Of a DNA stretch of 64,000 nucleotides, positions 38,191 through 48,644 are shown piece by piece. The stretch is from positions 1,860,001-1,924,000 of the forward strand of contig NC_057370.1 of assembly GCF_016906535.1 (NCBI RefSeq). Reading direction: 5' to 3'. Each line of letters starts with the position of its first letter. The first letter of the stretch is position 1. The translations under genes were made by a program, and so were the position numbers. The notes under the pieces were generated by a model, which was not told the DNA's origin, ran no database searches, and saw only the letters and a list, made by a program, of their open reading frames with translations. The stretch comes from Rhizoctonia solani. Taxonomy: Eukaryota > Basidiomycota > Agaricomycetes > Cantharellales > Ceratobasidiaceae.

Positions 38191-40717
38191 TTAGTCGATC
38201 CTGTAAAATGTGATTAGCGCTAATATAAAGGGGCGAGACAATTAGGGACTCACTCCTCCATCGCACTCGCGCTCGCGCCTTCTGCAGCCGGAGCTTCCTC
38301 GATGCCAGAAGCAGCGGCGGGGGCAGCCTCGTCCTCATCCACGTCAAGACCGAGGGAAATCATACGGTGGATGCGCTTAGCGAAGCTCGTGGGTTCCTCA
38401 AGAACAAATCCGGAGGTGAGCAGAGCGGTCTCGTAAAGGAGGAAGGTCAAGTCGCGGACGGACTTGTCGGCCTTGTCTTCAGCAACCTTCTTAGCGAGCT
38501 CCTTGATAATGCCGTTGGTCGGGTTGAGTTCAAGGGTCTTCTTCGAGGCCATGTAGGACGACATAGACGAGTCACGAAGAGCTTGGGCCTTCATGATACG
38601 TTCCTATAACGGGAAGTGTAAGTGATCCGCTGGGGAAATCTAGCTCGGGCATCTTACCATGTTACTGCTCCAGCCGAACTGACCAGTGACCAAGACGCAA
38701 GGGGAGTCGGTGATACGGTTGGAGACAACAACCTTCTCAACCTTATCTCCGAGAGAATCCTTGATGGCCTTGCAGAGGCCGTCCAAGCTTGAGGCAAGCT
38801 TCTCGCGCTCGTTCTTCTCCTCCTCGGTCTCCTCAAGCTCGAGTCCCTCCTTGGAGACACAGACGAGCTTCTTGCCGTCGAACTCCTTGAGTTGGGTAAC
38901 AGCGTACTCATCAATGGGGTCAACGAGCAGGAGAACCTCAAAGCCCTTCTTCTTGAGCACTTCAAGGAAAGGAGAGTCTCGGACAGACGAGAGCGATTCG
39001 CCGGTGAGATAGTAGATAGACTTCTGGATCTCGGGCATGCGAGTAATGTAGTCTATGTTATTAAGTTAGAGTAATGAATATACTACCAATAAGGCTATGC
39101 TTACCCTTGAGCGAAATCTGCTCCTCAAGGGACTTGGTCGAGTAGAAGCGGAGGAACTCGGCGAGCTTGGAGCGGTTGTTGGAATCTTCGTGGATGCCGA
39201 GCTTGATGTTCTTGCCAAAGGCCTCGTGGAACTTCTTGAAGTTATCTTTATCCTCGGCGATCTCGGTAATCATATCCAAGCATTTCTTGACGACGTTCTT
39301 GCGGATGACCTTGAGGATCTTGTTTTGTTGGAGGGTCTCACGGGAAATGTTGAGAGGAAGATCCTCAGAGTCGACGATACCTGATACACAATTAGTAACG
39401 GTAATTTCAGCCAATAGTTACAAATTCAGACCCACCCTTGATGAAGTTGAGGTACTCGGGAATGAGATCCTCGCAATCGTCCATGATGAAGACACGGCGA
39501 ACATAGAGCTTGATGTTGTTGCGCTTCTTCTTGGTCTCGAACAGGTCGAAGGGTGCACGCTTAGGAATGAACAAGATCGCCTTGAACTCGAGCTGGCCCT
39601 CAACAGAGAAGTGTTTGACAGCGAGATGCTCCTCCCAGTCGTTGCTCAGGCTCTTGTAGAAGGAAGCGTATTCCTCAGAGGTAATGTCCTAAATAGTATT
39701 AAGTAAGCATTCATACGCCAACTAATTATTCTTAACCTACCTGGGGGTTGCGGGTCCAGAGGGGCTTCATCTTGTTGAGCTCCTGGTTCTCGGTCTCGGT
39801 CTGCTTGACCTTCTTCTTCTTCTTCTCCTTCTTGGTCTCCTCGTCTTCAACTTCCTCAATCTTGGGCTTTTCCTCACCCTCTTCCTCCTTCATCTCTTCG
39901 TCATCGTCAACTTCCTGTGGAAATCGTTAGAAAAATTAGAACAAACGCATATATGCTAACGTACCTTCTCAACTTCCTTGGTCACAACGAGCTGGATAGG
40001 GTAGGAGATGAATTCAGAGTGCTTCTTGACAATATCCTTGATCCTCTTCTCCTCGAGATAGTCAAGTTGGTCCTCCTTCAAGAACAACTTGAGGGCGGTA
40101 CCACGACCAAGTGGCTCGTTGACTGTATCGGGGGTAATGGTGAAGGTTCCACCAGCAGACGACTCCCAAATGTATTGTTCGTCATCGTTGTGCTTGGTGA
40201 TAACCTGAACCCTCTCCGCCACAAGGTACGAAGAGTAGAAACCGACACCAAACTGTCCAATCATGGAGATGTCGGCGCCAGCTTGCATAGCCTCCATGAA
40301 TGCCTGTGTGTTGATTAGTAAAATGTCAGCCGTTCAATCAGTCAAGGACTTGCCTTAGTACCAGACTTGGCGATGGTACCGAGGTTGTTGACCAAGTCGG
40401 CCTTGGTCATACCAATACCGGTATCACGGATGGTGAGGGTCTTCTCCTCCTTGTTAGGAGTGATACGGATGTAGAGCTCTTTCTCGGTTTCAAGGACTTC
40501 TGGGTCAGTCAAAGACGCATAGCGGATCTTGTCGAGCGCATCAGAGCTGTTGGAGATGATTTCACGAAGGAAGATCTCCTTGTTACTGTAGAAGGTATCT
40601 GGGTAACAGTCAGTATGGCTCAACTCAGTTACCATCACAGCACTTACTGATGATGAGATCGAGCAGCTGGCTGATCTCTGCCTGGAAGCCAAAGGACTCG
40701 CTTTGGGGAGCAGACAT
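38191..40717 (-). CDS. HSP90: Cytosolic heat shock protein 90
   Basis: ATP-dependent dimeric chaperone for kinases, receptors and other clients. The ATG at 40717 gives [18 protein letters not shown], then [37 protein letters not shown] and [17 protein letters not shown], the GHKL ATPase. An acidic/Lys linker follows ([17 protein letters not shown]), then the middle domain ([30 protein letters not shown] segment) and the C-terminal dimerisation part ([20 protein letters not shown]). The open frame appears to stop after ASAMEE, but GAGGA is followed by GTGAGT. A 53-nt intron (38201-38253) joins to a 10-nt last exon (38191-38200), giving MEEID, the TPR-docking tail. Diverges from SERC across a 429-bp promoter. 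Confidence 0.97.
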
Positions 40718-41146
40718 TTTGGATCGATGAATTCAAGAGAGTTCAGCGAGGGATTGGAGCGTAAAGTCTTGGAACAAGACGGGGATGGTGGGGAGTCTGC
40801 AGGATCGAGCCGGTGGGTGCCGGTATTTAAGCTCTGGAGCATTGTTCGAGAATGCTCGACGCATTTTTCTAGCTCCTTCAAGGGCATTGCACTGCTCAGA
40901 GTGGAAACATTCTCGCACTTTCTACCGCCCAGCGCCTATCCAAAGCGATCGAAGCAGGCTCCATCTTCCGCAATTGGCGTTCCTCGGTTAAAATAAGCGC
41001 CGAGCGCATACCTGAAATCTACTAGTGCGGCCCTTGATCTTCAACGAGTCAATTCTTGCATTGAGTCCCCTACCCACATTTCTCAAAGTGAGCAAGATAT
41101 GAAAGCGGTACTCGAATAATCCTCTTACGCATCGTAGACTGTCAAT
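40718..41146. promoter_or_regulatory. Bidirectional HSP90 / SERC promoter with heat-shock-like elements
   Basis: 429 bp between divergent starts. On the HSP90 side a TATTTAA (TTAAATA on the coding strand) lies at 40824-40830. TTCGAGAA at 40845-40852 fits an inverted pair of heat-shock units (TTCnnGAA), and imperfect further units follow (TTCTAGCTCCTTC, about 40867-40879). This agrees with Hsf1 control of HSP90; binding is inferred. Confidence 0.55.
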
Positions 41147-42461
41147 ATGCCCGAACGTGACGAAGTGGTTAATGTCACCGCTGGGCCATCTCAGCTCCCC
41201 CTCTCAGTCCTTGAAGAGGCTGCCAAAGGCCTCATCAACTTCAACGGTACTGGTATAGGCATCACGGAAATTTCCCACAGGTCTTCCGAGTTTATCCGTC
41301 TCAACGAAGAGCTCGAGTCTACTGTACGAGAAACATTGGGCGTCCCAGACACCCATGTCATACTCTTTGCTCAAGGAGGTGCCACTACCCAGTTTGCCGC
41401 TATTCCTATCAATCTTCTCGCCTGGAAGGTTCTAAAGACAAAAAGGTCTCCCAGCGAATGGACTATGGACTATATCGTCACCGGTAGCTGGAGCGCTAAA
41501 GCTGCTGAAGAGGCTGAAAGGCTCGCATATGGCGCAAAGGTCAACATTGCTGCCGATTCCCGTCATCACTCTGCCGGTAATTTTGACAACATTCCTCATC
41601 ACAAGGGATGGAAGCTCAGTCCCCCTGAAAATTCTCTCTTTGTTTACTACTGCGAGAACGAGACTGTTGACGGTAACCAGTTTTCCGACGAAGCAGACTC
41701 GCCAGCTGCGTTCCCCTTTAACCTTGTTCCCTCGGACGTCCCTATTGTCGCAGACTTCTCCTCTTCCTTCATGTCGCGCCCAATTCCTAAGATATCTCGT
41801 TATGGTATCATATATGCTGGGGTACAAAAGAATCTTGGACCGGCTGGTCTTACGATTGTCATCGTCCGCAAGGACCTGTTGGCGGATCCAGTCGAAGCTC
41901 AGAAGGAGGGCGCACCACCTATCCCAACCATACTTTCATACCACGTGGCGAGCAAGGCGAAGTCTCTTTACAACACACCCCCAATGTTTTCGATGTACAC
42001 CACGCTGTTGGTTGTGAAGCACCTCAAGGCGACAGGTGGTTTGGAGAAGTTACGGGAAATCAACAAACAAAAGCAAGCTAAACTCTACGGCGTACTCCAA
42101 CAAGCTGAGAAGGCTGGAAAGGTACACATTCGCGTCCAGGAGGCCAGTCGAAGTTGGATGAACGTGACGTTTGATAATTTCAAGAGCGAGGAAGATGCGA
42201 AATTTGTTGAGGCCGCCAACAAGCAACGCATTGTTGGGGTCAAGGGTCACCGGTGAGTGTTTAAGCACGCCATTTGATTGTTGACACTAATCTTTTATGC
42301 TATTCAAAGTTCGGTCGGAGGTGAGTCATATTGTTTCCCCAAGACGCAAGTCACGATGGCTTATATTATGTGTAGGAATACGTATATCTCTATATAACGC
42401 AGTAACTCTGGAACAAGTGGATAAGATCGTAGCATTTATCAAGCAGTACTATGCACTTTGA
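41147..42461 (+). CDS. SER1: Phosphoserine aminotransferase
   Basis: PLP enzyme converting 3-phosphohydroxypyruvate and glutamate to phosphoserine, the second step of serine synthesis; cytosolic. The start at 41147 gives VVNVTAGPSQLPLSVLEEA, then TEISHRSSEFIRLNEELES, FAQGGATTQFAAIPINLL, SLFVYYCENETVDG and the PLP-lysine segment YAGVQKNLGPAGLTIVIVRK. The C-terminal part reads NTPPMFSMYTTLLVVKHL and KRIVGVKGHR-like QRIVGVKGHR. The first, very long exon ends there; two small exons (SVGG and IRISLYNAVTLEQVDKIVAF) complete the family's usual C-terminus, ending QYYAL-stop at 42461. Length about 390 residues, typical. Convergent with TRM9, only 77 bp between stops. Confidence 0.97.
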
Positions 42462-42538
42462 TGGTTGCTTAATAATCGGAGTGGAAGGATAACATGGATT
42501 TAATTGTTAGATCAAAGTAAATGTAGATATATGAATGG

Positions 42539-43681
42539 TTAATTCAGCCACCTGGTTAACTCTACGTATAAATTTGATCGCTCCCACCCTTCGGGTGAGA
42601 TGCAAACACCCTGCTGATGTCTACCTGCATGTGTATCGACAGGCATGGGTCCAATAGCAAGATTGAGTCTCGCGGCTGCTAATTTTGCAAGTTCAGTCAA
42701 TTCTCCAGCAACAAAAAGGTGATAGTATCTCTGGAACACAGGCGTGTTGGTATGCGTTGACGATGGTTGAGGCGGAGGCGAGTTGGGCTGAACTTCTTCC
42801 TGTTTATGATCCCCCTTTCTAATTCTTCTCGCATTGACTTTGGATTTTGATTTCTGCTCCTGTTGCATGACCCAGGGTATGAGGACATCCTGGGCTTTGG
42901 CAAATGACACATTGCCTTTCCAAACATTATTAATACTCAGATTCGGCTGAAATCTCAGCTCATACCTTCAATTATATCAGGAACAACCCTTTTGGACAAT
43001 TCATCCTGCTCTACCGCCCAGACATAAATTAGTGCTTTGCCGCCAGGGGCGAGGCTAGCTAGAATCGACTACTGGTACGCAAAACAAAAAAATTCAGGGT
43101 ATGGCAATCTATCACCTAATCTTCGACTCACCATTATGGCATCGACTCTCCTTTCAGGTGTAGCCAAATGATGGATGGTAGCGATAGATATCGCAAAATC
43201 CTAGGCGAAGCCTGAGTACACGATGATCGCATCTACAAATTAACTTACGAAGACGCCTTGTCTCCATATCGAATCCCTAACGTCTCCTAGAATTACATCC
43301 CTGGAGATGGTGGACTCTCCAGCGTGCTGGGCAAATTTGAGCAACCCCATGCTCCGATCGACCCCCATTGTCAAGTATCTCCCTTCCGAAAGAGGGAGAT
43401 ACTTGCCGTTTCCTGTCCCTGCATCTAGCCCTATCGCACCAGTGGGTACTGATTCCAGGAATTTGGCTATGACTGGCCAAGGCTGGGTGATTCGGATTTG
43501 GTTAATCTTATAATATTAGGACAGGACTACCACCACATACTTTATATCGGGTCTGTGAAAAATGAGGCGCTATCTGGTCATAGACGCTATGTACATATTG
43601 ATCTTCGTGACCTTGCGCCCCATCACTAGTCGCAGAAGGAGCTATTGCAAGTTTATTCAATGGATGTGTATTGCCGGCCAT
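42539..43681 (-). CDS. TRM9: tRNA wobble-uridine carboxymethyl methyltransferase
   Basis: SAM-dependent enzyme that methylates the carboxymethyl group on wobble U34 of tRNAs (mcm5U formation), working with Trm112. The ATG at 43681 (or an in-frame one at 43723) leads to EDQYVHSVYDQIAPHFSQTR. WPVIAKFLESVPTGAIGLD with GTGNGKYLPL is the SAM site, and DFAISIATIHHLATPERRVD and LAPGGKALIYVWAVEQDE follow, the Trm9/ALKBH8 pattern. The C-terminal exon has a charged linker, then VFQRYYHLFVAGELTELAKL and GWERSNLYVELTRWLN-stop at 42539, a family signature. It shares a very short (110 bp) divergent promoter with the DUF1764 gene. Confidence 0.93.
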
Positions 43682-43791
43682 GGTCAAGTGATGACTGTTT
43701 TGATTTGCAAATCCGGTGATCATCCACTTTCACGAAGTGGCTGTGTCTGCTTACAGCACTTAAATTTATCCACCAACCACATTTATCACTC

Positions 43792-44372
43792 ATGGGTGAG
43801 ATAGACGAAATCTTCTCTGGGAAAACCAAGGCCAAGGGAAAGTTAAAAGAGGCCGAGCCCAGCTCAACACCGAAAGATAAAGTTATCTCTAAAAAGAAGA
43901 AGAGCAAAAAACCTACCAAGTCTGGATCCCTAGCCAAGGATTCGGTTGGTCATGATGAGCCTGTCGAAATTCCGACTGCCAGTACGGCTGCAAAACGAAA
44001 AGTCCCCGAGACCGTAGTGGACCCATCTACAGAGGTGGAGTCGAAGAGTAAGAAATTGAAACCCTCCAAGCAGGGAAAGAAGAGCGCTGTGGTGGATAGC
44101 GACGATGAACGGTTCAGGGATTCGAGAGGGACAGGCCCAAGTGAGTAGATCTATTCATACATTGATAGGTAAATCACATATTATTTTGTTTCCAGGGCGA
44201 AAAACCGAGGAAGGCTTTTTATCTACAAAGAGGACGAACTTGGAATCAACGATGAGGGAGGAGGTCGGCTAGCTTAAATATCTTGTTTATTGATGCTGAC
44301 ACCCTCATCATAGATACGCCCCTTTGTCCTTTTGACTGTGACTGCTGTACGTGTTCATCTTGCTGTATTTGA
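43792..44372 (+). CDS. DUF1764-family Lys-rich protein with Cys-rich tail
   Basis: Eukaryotic family of unknown function. The start at 43792 gives MGEIDEIFSGKTKAKGKLKE, then a Lys/Ser-rich low-complexity centre (SKKKKSKKPTKSGSLAKD, SKKLKPSKQGKKSAVV) likely to act as nuclear or nucleolar targeting. DSDDERFRDSRGTGP joins by an intron to RKTEEGFLIYKEDELGIND, and a second intron leads to GGDTPLCPFDCDCC, the family's end motif. Here the frame runs on a few codons (TCSSCCI) before the TGA at 44372, adding three Cys to the usual tail. Family members near the N-terminus share IDEIF. About 150 residues. Confidence 0.85.
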
Positions 44373-44690
44373 TCCAGGAATGTACTAACGTTAGTTGGCT
44401 TTAGGTTTTTGAATGGGCTGGAATCTTGTGTGTGCAAGTTAACTTTTGTGCTCTTCCACTTTGCCATACCACGAGCACAACGTATGGTGTTTTGTAGGTT
44501 GGTTTTATTATTTGAGTATATTGAACAATTAATCATGGATAAAATAGACAGTACACGATGTTGTATAACACGATAATTTACCTTGATCTATGCTTGAACC
44601 TAATTCATTATTGTGCTCTATGGTTCTAATCCGTCATTACCAGTTCAGTCATCATCGAAAAGTGGCTTGAAAGTCTAGGATTCGAGAGTT
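44373..44690. other. Intergenic region between convergent genes
   Basis: About 320 bp between the DUF1764 and RAD9 stops; AT-rich 3' sequence with no coding signal I trust. Confidence 0.4.
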
Positions 44691-46808
44691 TTAGTAGGCC
44701 ATTACTCTCTTAACCAAACGACCTACCTTGTTGCCAATCCTTGCCACACTGGCTCCCTGCGTTCCAATCACTTGCGACTCGCTCGCATCAAAGTCCGACT
44801 CGTTGAACAATTCCTCTAAATCATTTATATTAACGAGTCCTTCTTCGGGCGTCCCTGGAACTTCTTCATCTTCATCTCCGAGCATTTCGTCAAGTTCCTT
44901 TTGAGTCATACGCGCTAGGTCGTCCAAGCCAGCCTCCTTCAGTACTTCGGCCTGGGACGGTGGTAGGAATAACGGTCGGGCAGGTGGAGGTGTGAAGAGG
45001 GGAGAGGACTGTGGTCGCTGTGACGGTAATGCCTGAGAAGGTACTTGAAACTTTGGGTGGAGCGTAGACTGAGCTTTGGGATCCAGACTAAAGGACGGTG
45101 GGCTCGGTGGTCGTTGTGTTGACTGAGCATTTGGCGGGAGAACAAATGACGGTCCCCCCTGCTGAGCTGGAGCCTTGAGTTGGGGTTGGGGGGTTGATTG
45201 GAACTTGGGATCCAGAATAAAAGATGGCTCGTTAACTGGCACGGGGGTGGGTTCGTTCTGAGTAGGTTCCGCCTTTGATGGAAGAGCAAAACTTGGAGTT
45301 CCTTGTAGCCTTTGAGTACCTCCGCGTGCGCCACTTGGACCCGCGTTCGCACTGGGTGTTGTACTCCATGCTATCTGGCCACTTCCATTCATGTTCCTTT
45401 TGCTGAGGTTGCTTTCCGATCTAGCAACCTTGGACACCTGGACAACTTTCCCATTGGGCGTTTGGCACTGGGTATAATTCCAGTGCGACTAGAAGCGGCG
45501 CTGCTCTTCATCATTCCATTTTCGAGGTTGCTATTGTCCTCTTCGTCTCTCTGTCGTTTAGCTACGGCCGCGGCGATTGCTTCTTCATATTCAGCGCCGA
45601 ATCCAGTTACAGTGGAGGTAGCGACCATCGCTAGTTGGTCAGCAGCATCGAGCCCGAGTTGAATAACCACAGGCCCTCCAGGTCCTGTGAATGAAAACTC
45701 AAGTGGAACAGATAACGACTCTGCAAGTGCAATCGATGCCTAGTTGAGAGACAAAAAAAATTAGATCAAGAAGTAAGAGCTCTCATGTTACAAACACACG
45801 TTAATTTCTCGGAGATGGAAGGCCAAGCCTATGGGTGCATATAGAATTTCGTAAAAATCAAACTCTTCGCCTGGTATCGATATCTCTGTGGCAATTTGGT
45901 GTTTTCCTGTAGACCAGCCGGCGCCAAGATTAGGCATCCAACACTGTCACATGTATTGCTATTGCTTACCTTGATTATCTGCGTCCCTTTCCAAACTCCT
46001 TATGCGTACCTCATCGTCTTTAAACATCCATTGCAGCTGAGCATCCGCCCGTCGTCCAAAGTGGTCCAAGAGGTCTTTCATTGCGCGTGGTCCGATTGAA
46101 AATCTGCTGAGGCTTTGCTCCGGTAACGTAGGCGCGAGGATTACTGGCGGTTGGTTTAGATATAACTTGTGAGTCTTGACAACACCTTTCAAGTTCAAGC
46201 GAGTCAACACACGATGAAACGGGGATCCAGTCTGAGCATGATAAACTAACCAAACTTGCAATGGAATCGTATAACCAGTTTGCTCTCTACAGACTGTTCT
46301 TCAAGTTGGTCTTGGTCTTCGGCGGTACTGCCTTCAACAGCTTCAACAATGTTCAGCTCGCACTTTTCTAAACTCTTCTCGACTATTTTGTGGCGCAAGA
46401 TCGAAAGCAGAGTCTATGCAGTGAGCGCCACGCGAAGCGAGTTCAGTAATAAAGCCCATCAAAACCTCTTAGGAACACGAGGGAGAATGCGCGAACCTTG
46501 GCTAGTAGTGTCCCCTCACAGTGACCTCCTTGCCTTCCAGAGCCATATTCACCCCATCTTTCGGTCCAACGTGATACGAGTCGAAGAATTCGCATTTGAA
46601 TTCCATGCCACAATATGCAGATTTGGCGGCATTGGTGGCACAGAGGGTAAGTATTTCGGGTGTGGCATGCAGACAGAGCTCATCCCCATATCGAGCTATG
46701 CAAGTTAGGCCCTTAATAAAGGCTAAAATGTATATTATAAGCCAGAAAAGCACTGTTTTTAGCTGGGACATTACCTCGAAGGCTCGTGGGCGACAGAGTC
46801 GTTTGCAT
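44691..46808 (-). CDS. RAD9: Rad9 checkpoint clamp subunit (apparent frame break)
   Basis: Subunit of the 9-1-1 PCNA-like clamp that signals DNA damage to ATR/Mec1. The ATG at 46808 gives MQTTLSPTSLR, spliced to AFIKGLTCIARYGDELCLHA and ATNAAKSAYCGMEFKCEFF. Later exons carry KTHKLYLNQPPVILAPTLPE, IGPRAMKDLLDHFGRRADAQ, ISIPGEEFDFYEILYAP and LEFSFTGPGGPVVIQLG, the second clamp fold. The C-terminal tail is long, Pro/Ser/Gln-rich with repeated PSF(V/S)L(P/D)P blocks, ending IGNKVGRLVKRVMAY-stop at 44691. At about 45450 the frame changes: ...SAKRPMG reads into a stop, whereas KVVQVSKVARSESN lies one frame over. No intron fits; one extra G in the GGG at 45450-45452 would mend it. It could be a sequence error. 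Confidence 0.85.
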
Positions 46809-46887
46809 GGAGAGCCCAAAGGTGGCGGCCGTGCTTGAATGTGATGATCGACGACCGGCCAAGAGCTCCGCGTCGCGATCGACCAAG

Positions 46888-46895
46888 TCACGTGA
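46888..46895 (-). promoter_or_regulatory. TCACGTGA motif upstream of RAD9
   Basis: Perfect TCACGTGA octamer 80 nt before the RAD9 start and about 170 nt before the diverging F-box gene. The same palindrome precedes other genes in the window. Confidence 0.45.
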
Positions 46896-47064
46896 TTATC
46901 ACAGCCACCGATCGGACACGCTCTACTTGCTTGATCGCACTTGCAGTGCCACAATCGTCGTCTGGGCTTGTGAATTGCAGTACCACAGGAACCCATGAGT
47001 CCGCAACATAGTTTACCTTACTAAAGTAAAGCGTGGGCAGGAGTAGGAGCTTCACCACCACACA

Positions 47065-48500
47065 ATGTCTCAAAAGGCTCTCCCAACGGAACTCATCCAA
47101 TGCATTGCAGAATACTTGAGCGACTCATTCACATTGGCCTCATTATGTCTTGTCGATAAACAAACTCTGAGTGTGGTACACCCCTCCTATATACTCGGTG
47201 TACCTAAGTACCTGTGAAGGGTCATCCTTTTTTGCCACTCAATCCTCCGTTCCTGTCGAGATCCAGGCCGTTACGTCAAAGCAGTGCATTTCGACCCTCC
47301 GAATCCCACAGACGTAGCCTTCTACTCGCTGATCGAGCAAATACACCTAGCCCTACACAAGACACACAACCTCAAAGATCTTTCTCTTCATATTGACTCT
47401 CCCAACACGATTATATTATTTAGAGGCGGATGGGCCCCGTTCGCTTTACGCCGTCTAGCATGTTACCGCACCATGCAGCCGCAATTCCTATTCGATTTTA
47501 TGTCATCTCAAGACACTATTCAACAACTTACAATATATGAATCCGTCCTCGCAACCAATATCCTACAAAGTCAATCCGTTACGTGCCACGGGAAATTCTC
47601 CCGAATCTCACCTCTATCTGCGCCGACCCGCTCACAATCCACAACTTCGTCCCCCACAGACCCGTCTCGCGAATCGATTCAAACGATGCAATATTTATAC
47701 CCGCAACGACTCATCTTGTCTGCGAAGCACTCAAGCTTAGCACCGCTCCCAAAGGCATACAATCTGTCTCGGGATGTGTGCGTGTGACAAGATTCTGGAC
47801 TGACGCATCCGACTTTATCACTAAGCTGGAGGGGGTCTGCAAGGGCAGTTTACGAGAGATGACATTGACTATGCCAGAATTATCAGTGGGGATGTTAAAC
47901 GTACGTCATTATATCAGTAGTATGAACCAAATCCATGGATAAGTTGACCGGAATGGTAGTTACATGAATACACACCTCTGGTCGAAGTGCTCGCTGCTTC
48001 GTTGGAGGGTTTCATGTCTCTCGAGCATTTCGAGTTCAAAGACAAGGGTATCGAGATCATCACTCCCGATATCCTATTGGAGGGGCTGGGTGATGTAGGA
48101 ACACTGGCATTTTGGCAAGTACAAATCAAATCATTGAAAAGTGTAAAGTTATTCGGAGTGAAGTTAATATAAATAAATATTAGCCATGTAACTGTTCACT
48201 AACCGTCTACGTCTCTCGTCACAAACTTCACACAGATGTCCTCCTATCAACAGCGTACATAAGTCGGTTTGGTATAAGAAACATCACTTCACACATTATT
48301 TGAAGAGCATCAGAGATACCATCACAGCCAGCTTAGAAAGATTGGGCCTCAATCAAAGTAATCAAGGTCGACAAGATTGCATACACCCGATCAAGGTCAA
48401 CTCAGCATCGGACGTGTATCATGTTCAACAAATTAATTTTGGTTGCAGCACTGATTCCTCTTCACTCGCAGGTGCCGCTTTTGGACATCACCCCCAATAG
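47065..48500 (+). pseudogene. Broken F-box-like gene
   Basis: The ATG at 47065 gives MSQKALPTELIQCIAEYLSD, a typical F-box start for substrate adaptors of SCF ubiquitin ligases. The first exon then reads LASLCLVDKQTLSVVHPSYI and meets an in-frame TGA at 47215, after which the same frame goes on as RVILFCHSILRSC, GRYVKAVHFDPPNPTDVAF and IEQIHLALHKTHNLKDLSLH. A CGA codon at the TGA would restore it. Between about 47545 and 47583 the frame shifts to ...YVPREILPNLTSICADPLTI and RFWTDASDFITKLEGVCKG. An ordinary intron then leads to LHEYTPLVEVLAASLEGF. The 3' end (CPPINSVHKSVWYKKHH, SIRDTITASLERLG) cannot be joined in frame. Two or three disruptions point to a pseudogene, unless the assembly is wrong. 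Confidence 0.6.
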
Positions 48501-48644
48501 AAACAATATAAAAGACCGATCCAAACCAATGTACAGTACGAAACAAACCTAGATCAAGATTAAACAAGAGAACAGGAAACATCCCGCAAAGCAGAAGAAA
48601 AAAAAAAAAAAAGAACAACAATCAACCAATCAATCATATGCTGA

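Noticed and set aside
39097..39706. Plus-strand open frames opposite HSP90
   Set aside because: Shadows of HSP90 exons; sequence is the antisense reading of conserved chaperone codons.
41432..41827. Minus-strand 131-codon frame opposite the phosphoserine aminotransferase
   Set aside because: Antisense shadow of a long conserved exon.
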